The notes beneath the pieces were generated by a model, which had not been told where the DNA came from, did no database searches, and was given only the letters and a program-made list of their open reading frames with translations. Shown one piece after another: positions 1 to 6,421 of a stretch of DNA of 64,000 nucleotides. Every line of letters starts with the position of its first letter. The stretch's first letter is position 1. Origin of the DNA: Acidobacteria bacterium Mor1 (lineage in GTDB: Bacteria; Acidobacteriota; Polarisedimenticolia; Polarisedimenticolales; Polarisedimenticolaceae); the NCBI GenBank assembly GCA_001664505.1, contig CP011806.1, positions 5,921,001 through 5,985,000 on the forward strand. The letters are read 5' to 3'. The position numbers and the translations under genes were made by a program.

Positions 1-275
1 TGCAGCGGCAAATCCTCGACGCCTGCGCTGCCCGGGTCGCTCCCGGAGGCGTGCTGGTCTACGCGGTCTGCTCCCTGGAGGCCGAGGAGGGACCGCAGCA
101 GGTCGAGGCCTTTCTGCAACGGGATCCGCGCTTCCGGCTGGAGGATCCTCGTGAATGCCTGCCCGCCGGCGCCCACGTCCTGCTGGACGAGAAGGGCTGC
201 CTGGCGACGTCCCCGCCCGACGGCGTCGACGGCTTCTACGCCGCCCGCTTTCGCCGGGACGGTTCCGCTCTATAA
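1..275 (+). CDS. rsmB: 16S rRNA m5C967 methyltransferase RsmB, C-terminal fragment
   Basis: The window opens inside this gene, so only about 91 C-terminal codons are visible, reading in frame from base 3. The visible part has the NOL1/NOP2/Sun-family LVYAVCSLEAEE segment, whose cysteine is one of the two catalytic cysteines of these SAM-dependent rRNA methyltransferases. It ends with the typical DGFYAARF close that sits near the RsmB C-terminus. The family methylates C967 of 16S rRNA. The stop codon is TAA at 273-275, and a perfect TATAAT hexamer overlaps it. The N-terminal NusB-like RNA-binding domain would lie outside the window. The family call is secure; the assignment to RsmB rather than another NSUN member rests on length and neighbours. 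Confidence 0.85.
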   Translation, partial: QRQILDACAARVAPGGVLVYAVCSLEAEEGPQQVEAFLQRDPRFRLEDPRECLPAGAHVLLDEKGCLATSPPDGVDGFYAARFRRDGSAL

Positions 276-276
276 T
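271..276 (+). promoter_or_regulatory. Perfect -10 hexamer (TATAAT) ahead of the PASTA protein
   Basis: TATAAT overlaps the rsmB stop codon in otherwise very GC-rich DNA. The best upstream match sixteen bases away is the poor TTTCGC, so only the -10 element is convincing. A transcript would begin near 283 and give a leader of about 50 nt before the PASTA gene. Confidence 0.4.
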
Positions 277-334
277 CGGGGTTCGCGGGTTCCGGCCCGT
301 CGAAGCGACCCCCAGAAGAGGTTCCGACCCGAGC

Positions 335-1093
335 ATGAAGATCGTGATCCCCGAACGGCTGAGCCGACCGCTCAAGGCCGTTCTGCGCGCCTGCCTGTGG
401 ATCTTCGGCGGCGGAGCGCTGGTCGGCTTCGTGTTCGCCGGCTGCTTCTACATGTCGATGAAGAGCGAGATGCGCTCCACCGAGGTGGTGGTGCCCGATC
501 TGCGGGGGCTCAAGCAGGTCGACGCGTCCCAGCAGGTGGAAAACCTCGGGCTGCAGCTTCAGGTGGTCGACCAGCGCCACGATCCGGACATCGCCAGCGG
601 CCGCATCCTGCAGCAGGAGCCGCCCGGCGGGGCCACGGTGCGGCGGGGGCGCAGGCTCAAGCTGGTCCTCAGCCTGGGGGGTAAGACCCTGACGGTGCCC
701 GATCTGGTGGGCAAGGCCAACCGGGCCGTACAGATCGAACTGCGCCGGGATGGTTTCTCGCCGGGGGATGTTGCGCGGATCGCCGCACCGGGACAGAGCA
801 CCGGGCGGATCCTGGCTCAGGTGCCTCCCGCCGGCAGCCCCGGGGTGCCCAACACCCGGGTGCACCGGCTGGTCTCCGACGGCCCACCGCCGGCCCGTTG
901 GGTCATGCCGGACCTCACCGGCCGCTCCCGGCGCTCGGTCGAGCGCTGGCTCGACCGGGTCGGCCTGCGCTACGGGCGGGCCCGGCAGGTTTCCATGCGC
1001 AACCGGGCGCCCGGCACGATCATCGGACAGTTTCCGCTGGCCGGGCATCCGATCGAGGCCAGGGATGTCGTTGAACTGACCGTGGCTCGTTAG
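335..1093 (+). CDS. Membrane-anchored protein with three PASTA domains
   Basis: Protein of 252 residues. A short basic N-terminus is followed by one membrane segment (about residues 18-40) and then three PASTA repeats at roughly 50-115, 118-183 and 187-252, each starting with a VPDL-type or MPDL motif. PASTA domains bind peptidoglycan fragments and are best known from Ser/Thr kinases and penicillin-binding proteins. There is no kinase or transpeptidase domain here, so this is a free-standing extracytoplasmic sensor or wall-binding protein. The ATG at 335 was chosen because the membrane segment starts soon after it and AGAAGAGG lies upstream; the reading frame extends further upstream without any recognisable protein. 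Free-standing PASTA proteins between rsmB and rpe are familiar from Acidobacteriota. The biological partner is unknown. Confidence 0.85.
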   Translation: MKIVIPERLSRPLKAVLRACLWIFGGGALVGFVFAGCFYMSMKSEMRSTEVVVPDLRGLKQVDASQQVENLGLQLQVVDQRHDPDIASGRILQQEPPGGATVRRGRRLKLVLSLGGKTLTVPDLVGKANRAVQIELRRDGFSPGDVARIAAPGQSTGRILAQVPPAGSPGVPNTRVHRLVSDGPPPARWVMPDLTGRSRRSVERWLDRVGLRYGRARQVSMRNRAPGTIIGQFPLAGHPIEARDVVELTVAR

Positions 1094-1116
1094 GCCCGGA
1101 CGATCCGGGCTAGAAT
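1094..1116 (+). promoter_or_regulatory. Inverted repeat abutting a TAGAAT -10 element upstream of rpe
   Basis: Directly after the PASTA stop codon, GCCCGGA and TCCGGGC form a perfect 7-bp inverted repeat around CGA (1094-1110), and TAGAAT follows at once (1111-1116). It could be a weak intrinsic terminator hairpin without a U-run, an operator overlapping the rpe promoter, or chance in GC-rich DNA. Confidence 0.35.
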
Positions 1117-1137
1117 CCCGTCCCCTTGGAGGTTCCC

Positions 1138-1821
1138 TTGTCTGCCGTACTCGCACCGTCGATCCTGTCCGCCGATTTCGCCCGTCTGGGCGCCCAGGTC
1201 AAGGAGGTCGAGGCCGGAGGGGCCGCGTTGATTCACGTCGACGTGATGGACGGCCACTTCGTGCCCAACATCACCATCGGTCCGGCGGTGACCGCCGCGC
1301 TGCGCAAGGTCACCCAGCTCCCCCTGGATTGCCACCTGATGATCTCGGATCCGGACCGCTACGTGCTGGACTTCGTCGAGGCCGGCGCCGAGATGGTCTC
1401 GGTGCACGTCGAGGCGGCGGTTCATCTGCACCGTACGGTGAAGCGAATTCAGGATGCAGGGGCCAAGGCGGGGGTGGTGCTCAACCCCGCTACGCCCCTT
1501 TCGGCCATCGAGGACATCCTGCCCGAGGTGGACTTCGTGTTGTTGATGTCGGTCAACCCGGGGTTCGGCGGACAGAAGTTGATCCCGCCGGTGCTGCAGA
1601 AGGCCCGCAGGCTGAGGGAGTGGATCGAGCGGGAAGGGCTCTCCACGCGTATCGAAATCGACGGCGGCGTGACCGTCGACAATCTGCGCGAGGTGGCCTC
1701 CTGCGGCATCGACATGATCGTGACCGGTTCGGCGGTGTTCGGCACCCCCGATCCCCGAGCCACGACCCAGAAGATGGTGCGGACCCTGGCGGAGATGGTC
1801 GAGGATGGCTCCCGCTGCTGA
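1138..1821 (+). CDS. rpe: Ribulose-phosphate 3-epimerase
   Basis: Rpe interconverts D-ribulose 5-phosphate and D-xylulose 5-phosphate in the pentose phosphate pathway. The 227-residue protein is a complete TIM barrel with the family signatures APSILSADF at the N-terminus, HVDVMDGHFVPN (metal-binding His and catalytic Asp), HLMI, MSVNPGFGGQ and DGGV near the phosphate-binding end. TTG at 1138 is preferred because GGAGG (1128-1132) lies five bases upstream; an in-frame TTG at 1126 would sit before that ribosome-binding site. The gene overlaps the following thioesterase by 17 bases, which suggests co-translation. Confidence 0.95.
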   Translation: MSAVLAPSILSADFARLGAQVKEVEAGGAALIHVDVMDGHFVPNITIGPAVTAALRKVTQLPLDCHLMISDPDRYVLDFVEAGAEMVSVHVEAAVHLHRTVKRIQDAGAKAGVVLNPATPLSAIEDILPEVDFVLLMSVNPGFGGQKLIPPVLQKARRLREWIEREGLSTRIEIDGGVTVDNLREVASCGIDMIVTGSAVFGTPDPRATTQKMVRTLAEMVEDGSRC

Positions 1822-2245
1822 AGATCGGTCCCCGGTCCATCGCACCTGCACCCGGGTGCGCTACCCGGAGACCGATCGGATGGGGGTGGCCTACCACGCC
1901 CACTACCTGGTCTGGTTCGAGTTGGGCCGGACCGAGATGATGCGGGCCATCGGCGCTCCCTACGGGGAGTTGGAGGACGAGGCCGGCATTCTGTTCCCGG
2001 TGATCGAGGCCGGGGCGCGCTATTTGCGGCCGGCGCGCTACGATGACGTGGTCGCCATCGACACGACGGTTCGCGCCGTCGGTGGAGCGCGGGTACGCTT
2101 CGAGTACGCGCTCTCGCGAGAGGCCGACGGCGAACGGTTGGCTACCGGCTTCACCGAGCATGCGTCGGTGGGGCGTGACGGCAGACCCACGCGGTTGCCT
2201 GCCGAGCTGCGGGAGCGGCTCGAGGAGACACGAGAAGGTGAGTGA
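1805..2245 (+). CDS. YbgC/4-hydroxybenzoyl-CoA thioesterase family acyl-CoA thioesterase
   Basis: A 146-residue single hot-dog-fold protein. The active-site helix region reads YPETDRMGVAYHAHYLVWFE, matching the Y-x-x-D-x-x-G-x-x-Y-x-x-Y-x-x-W/F-x-E pattern in which the Asp (residue 24) is the catalytic residue of YbgC-like enzymes. Members hydrolyse acyl-CoA or acyl-ACP thioesters, and YbgC is associated with the Tol-Pal envelope system in proteobacteria. Here it lies between rpe and a BamD-like lipoprotein, overlapping both (17 and 8 bases). The substrate cannot be read from sequence. Confidence 0.85.
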   Translation: MAPAAEDRSPVHRTCTRVRYPETDRMGVAYHAHYLVWFELGRTEMMRAIGAPYGELEDEAGILFPVIEAGARYLRPARYDDVVAIDTTVRAVGGARVRFEYALSREADGERLATGFTEHASVGRDGRPTRLPAELRERLEETREGE

Positions 2246-3044
2246 ACGACGTTTTGCCCGGGACACGATTCTGCTTGCGGGGCTTGTGGCCGTCTGCGCC
2301 GTGAGCGTCGGCTGCGGGAAGAAGGACAAGAAGGACCTTCAGGCCTACGCCACGGCCCAGGAACTCTACGACGAGGGCAGCCGGCACCTGGCCGAGCGGG
2401 ATCTGAACAAGGCCCGCCGGGTGCTCGAGCAGGTCTATTACACCCCCGAAGACCGGGCGCGGCTCGAACCGCTGGTCCGGCTGCGCATCGCCGACGCGGT
2501 CTTCTACCAGGGGACCGACCTGGCGTTGATCGACGCCCGTTCGCTCTATCTCGACTTCGTGACCCTTTACGGCGATCATTCCGAAGCCCCCTACGCCCAG
2601 TTCCAGGCGGGGGTCAGCTCTCTGGGGCAGGGCAACGACCCGACCCGGGACCAATCGCAGACGCTGCGGGCGATTCAGGACTTCCGCGTGGTGATCGACC
2701 GCTTCCCCGACTCCCGCTACGCCATCGCCGCACGGGACATGATCGGTTCCGCCGAGTCGAAGCTGGCCGAGCACGAGTTCGTCGTGGGCCGGTTCTACAT
2801 GAAGAAGAAGGCCTGGGAGGCGGCGGCCAACCGGTTCAAGGTGGTCGTCGAGCGCTACCCGAGTTACCGGGACAAGGACAAGCTCTACTTCAACCTGGGC
2901 AAGGCGCTGATCCGGGGCAACAGTGCGCCGGAAGGCCGCATCTACCTGGACAAGTTGCTCAAGGACTATCCGAAGAGCGACTACATCAAGGAAGCCAACG
3001 GACTGCTGGCCGAGAAGCCCGCGGTCGACAGCGCCGAGGGTTGA
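2238..3044 (+). CDS. BamD/YfiO-like outer-membrane assembly lipoprotein
   Basis: Protein of 268 residues with an N-terminal hydrophobic signal ending in SVGC, a slightly imperfect lipobox, and then several tetratricopeptide-like helical repeats (for example around AQELYDEGSRHLAER, AAANRFKVVVERYPSYRD and IYLDKLLKDYPKSDYI). This matches BamD (YfiO, ComL), the lipoprotein that works with BamA in inserting beta-barrels into the outer membrane. The GTG at 2238 is chosen because the signal peptide begins there, and it overlaps the thioesterase end by eight bases; the longer frame upstream is only a shadow of the thioesterase gene. bamA itself lies at 37321. Another periplasmic TPR lipoprotein is the main alternative. 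Confidence 0.75.
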   Translation: MSERRFARDTILLAGLVAVCAVSVGCGKKDKKDLQAYATAQELYDEGSRHLAERDLNKARRVLEQVYYTPEDRARLEPLVRLRIADAVFYQGTDLALIDARSLYLDFVTLYGDHSEAPYAQFQAGVSSLGQGNDPTRDQSQTLRAIQDFRVVIDRFPDSRYAIAARDMIGSAESKLAEHEFVVGRFYMKKKAWEAAANRFKVVVERYPSYRDKDKLYFNLGKALIRGNSAPEGRIYLDKLLKDYPKSDYIKEANGLLAEKPAVDSAEG

Positions 3045-3066
3045 TTCCGGCGCCGTCCCGGCCGGG

Positions 3067-3483
3067 TCAAACCTGGTCGGGCACGAAGCGGGTCAGGTAG
3101 ATCACCAGCACGCCGCCGACGGCGATCGGTGGCCCCTCGAACCAGGTCCAGTACCAGGGCATCCCGGCGAACAGGTCGATGGCCAACATACCCAGGCCGA
3201 AGAACGTGTTCATCCAGCCGATGAAGATCACCACCGGGCGCAGCCGCCGCACCTGGAAGGAGACCAGGCCGCAGAGCGCGCCGTGGAACCCGTAGAGCAG
3301 CGCGATCGACCGGGTCAGGTACTGCATGATCGTGGTGTCGGGGAAGGTGCCCAGCCCGAGCCAGGCGTGGGAACTCTTCATCCACTCGGTGGGCAGCAGG
3401 GCGGCGCCGAAGGCCAGGGTCACGATGGCGGCGATACAGCGGAGCACGAATACGAGAAACCGCTCTTCTCGACTCACTTCCAA
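3067..3483 (-). CDS. Small integral membrane protein of unknown function
   Basis: A 138-residue protein with four predicted membrane segments (about residues 8-30, 55-77, 83-103 and 112-132) and the motif WMNTFFGLGMLAIDLFAGMPWYW between the last two. I do not recognise a named family. The start is taken as TTG at 3483, with GGGAG five bases upstream; an in-frame GTG lies two codons later. It is the last gene of a minus-strand group after the beta-propeller lipoprotein and peroxiredoxin, and is convergent with the BamD-like gene. Nothing in it reveals a catalytic function. Confidence 0.7.
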   Translation of the reverse strand: MEVSREERFLVFVLRCIAAIVTLAFGAALLPTEWMKSSHAWLGLGTFPDTTIMQYLTRSIALLYGFHGALCGLVSFQVRRLRPVVIFIGWMNTFFGLGMLAIDLFAGMPWYWTWFEGPPIAVGGVLVIYLTRFVPDQV

Positions 3484-3558
3484 GACATCTCCCTCGCGCC
3501 CCCGCTCGGATCGAACCCGCCGATTCTAGCAAGCGCCGCGGCCGGAAGGGCAAACTGC

Positions 3559-4008
3559 CTACAGGTTGTCCAGATCTTCCAACACCTGGGCGGCGTGCTT
3601 CGAGGTCGAGACCTTCTGGTAGATCTTGGCGATCTTGCCGTCGGCGCCGATCAGGAAGCTGGCCCGCTTGGCGAAACCGAGCATGCCGCGCACCCCGTAG
3701 GCCTGGAGCACCTCTCCCTGGGGATCGCACAGCATCGGAAAGGTCAACCCGTTCTTCTCGACGAAGCGGCGCTGGGCCGCCACCCGGTCGGCGCTGATGC
3801 CGACCACCTTGCAGCCTGCCGCCGCGAACTGTTCTTCTGCGTCGCGGAACCCGCGCGCCTCGATGGTTCAACCCGGGGTGGAAGCCTTGGGAAAGAAGAA
3901 CAGCAGCACCGGGCTACCCCGCATCGAGTCGAGACGCACGGTCTTGCGGAAGGCGTCGGGCAGCTCGAACGGGGGTGCCGGATCCCCGACCTGAGGGCCG
4001 GAACTCAC
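3559..4008 (-). CDS. Peroxiredoxin (PrxQ/BCP type), probable selenoprotein with in-frame UGA at the peroxidatic position
   Basis: Reading from GTG at 4008, the frame encodes a 149-residue PrxQ/BCP-like thiol peroxidase: GDPAPPFELPDAF at the N-terminus, VLLFFFPKASTPG, then TGA (3870-3868) as codon 47, then TIEARGFRDAEEQF and VVGISAD to a normal TAG at 3559. PrxQ proteins have TPGC-T at this place, so the TGA replaces exactly the peroxidatic cysteine. No other stop interrupts the frame. I infer selenocysteine insertion; see the hairpin entry. The resolving Cys expected five residues later is Arg, so this would be a 1-Cys type enzyme. The start overlaps the stop of the beta-propeller gene (GTGA, 4005-4008), which indicates translational coupling. 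Without Sec the product would be a useless 46-residue peptide. A single-base sequencing error (TGC to TGA) is the alternative. Confidence 0.8.
3839..3858 (-). promoter_or_regulatory. Candidate bacterial SECIS hairpin downstream of the UGA
   Basis: Seventeen nucleotides after the UGA, the mRNA can form GCG-C-GCGG, apical loop GUU, CCGC-GA-CGC: four loop-closing G-C/C-G pairs, a small internal loop, then three more pairs. Bacterial SECIS elements are expected as a short stem-loop in the coding region just after the UGA, with the apical loop about 16-37 nt away and a G among its first two bases. All three criteria are met. GC-rich DNA forms hairpins easily, so the element alone is not proof. Confidence 0.5.
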
Positions 4009-5342
4009 GCGCCCACCTTGCCCAGCTCGTAGGCCCGCAGCGAAGCACCGTCCCGCACGAACAGCCGGGTATCCACCAGGGTCGGCGGGGTCCAGGTCTT
4101 CTCCTCGGTGATGCGCACCTCGGCCATGCGGGTCAGGCCCTCGGGGCTGAAGCGCACCATCGCCAGATGTCCCTTGGAATCCAGCAGGATCGTCCGGTCG
4201 CCGACGTGCAGCAGGTTGGATTTTTCGTAGCCCCGTTCCCGCCAGAGGATCTCGCCGCTATCCACCGACACTCCGGCGAGGATCGAGCCCTGGCCGCCGA
4301 TGTTGGCGTAGACGTGGTTGTCGACCCGCAGGGCGTTCCAGTAGTGCAGGTTGACCTTGGGGTTGAACCAGATCTGCTCCGCCTCGATGCCGTCGCCGTT
4401 GCGCTTCAGGTCGAGCAAGCGGGTCCCGCCGTCGAGCTGGGTCGCGACCCACAGCTTGCCGTCGCCGGACCACAGCGGATCGGTCGCGTTGTTGGCGTAC
4501 CGGTTCTCGACCGGTTCGCGCCACAGCACCCGGCCCTCGCCCGAGGCGACGCTGATGACCTCGTCGCTGGTCATGTAGACCACCTGGTCGAGGCCGTCGA
4601 CATCGAAGGCGATCGGCGTGGCGTAGCTGACCGAAGACGGCGGGGTTTCCCACAGGATCGAGCCGTCGTCGGGGGAGAGCGCGATCAGGCCGCGGTCCCC
4701 GCCGACCAGCACCAGCACCGCGCCGTCGTGGAGTACCGGACTCGCCGCGTAGCCGAACTTGGGGACCACTCCGCCGAGCTCTTCCACCAGGTCGTGCTTC
4801 CACAGCAGGGAGCCGTCCTCACGGGACCAGGAGCGCAGCTGTCCGCCGAAGCCCAGGGTCACGATGCGGTCGCCGAGGAGCAGCGGCGTGGCGTTGGGGC
4901 CGAGGCCGAAGTCGGTGACGATCTGATCGCCGGCGATCGGGGCGGTGTAGCGGCTCTCCCAGCGGGTCGCGCCGTCCACGGCGGAGAGCGCCACGATCAC
5001 GTCGTCGTCGCCCTCCCGGTAGGCGCTGTAGAGGGTGTCGCCGGAGGCGGCGAGCGCCGCGTAGCCCGGTCCGAAGTCCCGCTGCCAGATCAGGGGCGGT
5101 CCGTTCTCGGGCCAGCTGTCGGCAAGGTCCCGGGCGGCGAGATGGAAGTCGCCGGCCGGCCCGCCCCAGGCGGGCCATTCACCGTCGAGGGTGGCCGAGA
5201 GCGCGGCACCCGGATCGGGTTCGCTGTCGACCGCCGGTGCATCGGAACCGGAGCAGCCGGACAGAATCAGCATCGCCGTGCAGAGCGCGAGAAACCCGAA
5301 GCCCGCGAGGGACCGGACGGAACGTTTCGGCGTCGATCTCAT
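4005..5342 (-). CDS. Lipoprotein with PQQ-like (BamB-type) beta-propeller
   Basis: A 445-residue protein whose signal peptide ends in the lipobox LSGC, giving a lipoprotein. The rest is built of repeated beta-propeller blades with the PQQ-enzyme-like pattern, such as VDGATRWESRY, EDGSLLWKHDL, DDGSILWETP and DSGEILWRERG. This architecture is shared by BamB and by many periplasmic proteins without bound cofactor; no quinone-binding dehydrogenase signature is visible. The ATG at 5342 has GGAGG six bases upstream; the ATG at 5354 lies before that site. The gene ends in a GTGA overlap with the peroxiredoxin, so the two are probably made together. Confidence 0.8.
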   Translation of the reverse strand: MRSTPKRSVRSLAGFGFLALCTAMLILSGCSGSDAPAVDSEPDPGAALSATLDGEWPAWGGPAGDFHLAARDLADSWPENGPPLIWQRDFGPGYAALAASGDTLYSAYREGDDDVIVALSAVDGATRWESRYTAPIAGDQIVTDFGLGPNATPLLLGDRIVTLGFGGQLRSWSREDGSLLWKHDLVEELGGVVPKFGYAASPVLHDGAVLVLVGGDRGLIALSPDDGSILWETPPSSVSYATPIAFDVDGLDQVVYMTSDEVISVASGEGRVLWREPVENRYANNATDPLWSGDGKLWVATQLDGGTRLLDLKRNGDGIEAEQIWFNPKVNLHYWNALRVDNHVYANIGGQGSILAGVSVDSGEILWRERGYEKSNLLHVGDRTILLDSKGHLAMVRFSPEGLTRMAEVRITEEKTWTPPTLVDTRLFVRDGASLRAYELGKVGA

Positions 5343-5439
5343 CGAATCCTCCATGAATGTCCTGGAGCGCTTCGTCCCGGCCGGGGCTCCGGATTCAGGA
5401 ACCGGATCCTACCACCGCTGGTGGGCGGCAAACAGGGAG

Positions 5440-6336
5440 CTAGAACAGCCGTTCCCGGCGAACCGTCGCGACCTGTTCAAGATCGGGATAGGTCTCCACC
5501 AGGGCCTGGGGAGCCGGCGGTTTGGTCCCGCTGATCAGGTGTTTGAGCTGGATCGTGTTGGCCAGCGCCTGGCCGCGGAAATGGTTGTTCTGCACCACCA
5601 GGACCTCGGCGCTCTCTGCCGCCAGCGCCTGGGCCGCCTCGGCGAGTGGGGCCAGCTCTTCCATGGCGTAGCGGTAGTCGTAGCGGCGGTCCCGGCCGGC
5701 GTCGGGCCGGAACCAGTCCCGGTGGTTGCGGCCGTGAAGCCGCAGGTAGCCGGTGGCTCCGGTCGCCCGGGCGCGCACGCCCAGGGTCTTGTTGCCGACG
5801 AGCGGCTGGTCCACCGCGCACCAACCGGCGCCCCGCTCGGCCAACCAGTCGAATACCTCTTCGCGGTCCCAGGAGCTATGCCGAACCTCGAAGGTCAGGG
5901 GCCACCCGGAGGTTCCCTCGACGATCCGCTCCATGCGCTCGAAGGCGGAAGGGGTCCGGTGAAAGGACTGGGGAAACTGCACCAGGATCGTGGAGAGCCG
6001 CCCGGCGTCGCGGAGCGGTGCCAGGCCCTGCAGGGTCGCCTGGATCGAGGCGGTCAGGTCGGCGTCGGGATCGTGGGTCCAGGAGCGATGGGATTTGGCG
6101 CTGAAGCGGGTGCCCTGGCGCTCGGTGCGCGCTGCCCAGCCCTCGGCGGACTCCGGTGCGTTGGGGCGATAGAAGGTGCTGTTGATCTCGATCACGTCGA
6201 CGAAGCCGGCGACGTAGGCCAGTCGGTCGCGGCAGGCGCCGCTGCCGGCCGGATAAACCGTGCCGCGCCAGTCCGGGTAGTCCCAACCGGCGATGCCGAC
6301 ACGGATGGTGCCCGGGCTCGATTCCTCCTTCGCCAT
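5440..6336 (-). CDS. DUF72 (YecE-like) family protein
   Basis: A 298-residue TIM-barrel-like protein of the DUF72/YecE family. Diagnostic segments are VGIAGWDYPDWRGTVYP at the N-terminus, VIEINSTFYRPN, FSAKSHRSWTHD, ILVQFPQSFHRT, LTFEVRHSSW, YLRLHGRN and VVQNNHFRGQALANT near the C-terminus. The family is widespread but its reaction is not established. The ATG at 6336 lies 85 bases from the divergent acyl-CoA synthetase start. Downstream on the same strand is the beta-propeller lipoprotein, after a 97-base gap holding a possible TAGGAT -10 element at 5405-5410. Confidence 0.9.
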   Translation of the reverse strand: MAKEESSPGTIRVGIAGWDYPDWRGTVYPAGSGACRDRLAYVAGFVDVIEINSTFYRPNAPESAEGWAARTERQGTRFSAKSHRSWTHDPDADLTASIQATLQGLAPLRDAGRLSTILVQFPQSFHRTPSAFERMERIVEGTSGWPLTFEVRHSSWDREEVFDWLAERGAGWCAVDQPLVGNKTLGVRARATGATGYLRLHGRNHRDWFRPDAGRDRRYDYRYAMEELAPLAEAAQALAAESAEVLVVQNNHFRGQALANTIQLKHLISGTKPPAPQALVETYPDLEQVATVRRERLF

Positions 6337-6409
6337 GTCGACGATGGTCGCAATTCCGCGCCGGGAAGGCCAGCCCGGCCCGCGGAGGGAGCACCGTGGC
6401 TCCCGGTGC

Positions 6410-6415
6410 TATCTT
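6410..6415 (+). promoter_or_regulatory. -10-like TATCTT giving a leaderless start for the acyl-CoA synthetase
   Basis: TATCTT ends six bases before the ATG at 6422, so transcription would start at or next to the A of the start codon. There is no Shine-Dalgarno sequence between them and no clear -35 element. Confidence 0.4.
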
Positions 6416-6421
6416 GCCTCC

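Noticed and set aside
2043-2237. N-terminal extension of the BamD-like protein
   Set aside because: The extension overlaps the thioesterase gene in another frame and precedes the signal peptide; GTG 2238 is the sensible start.
3559-3807. Peroxiredoxin as an 82-residue gene starting at GTG 3807
   Set aside because: It would lack the catalytic site and the N-terminal half of the fold. The complete frame through the TGA restores a full-length PrxQ with an overlapping start, so the short call is an artefact of treating TGA as stop.
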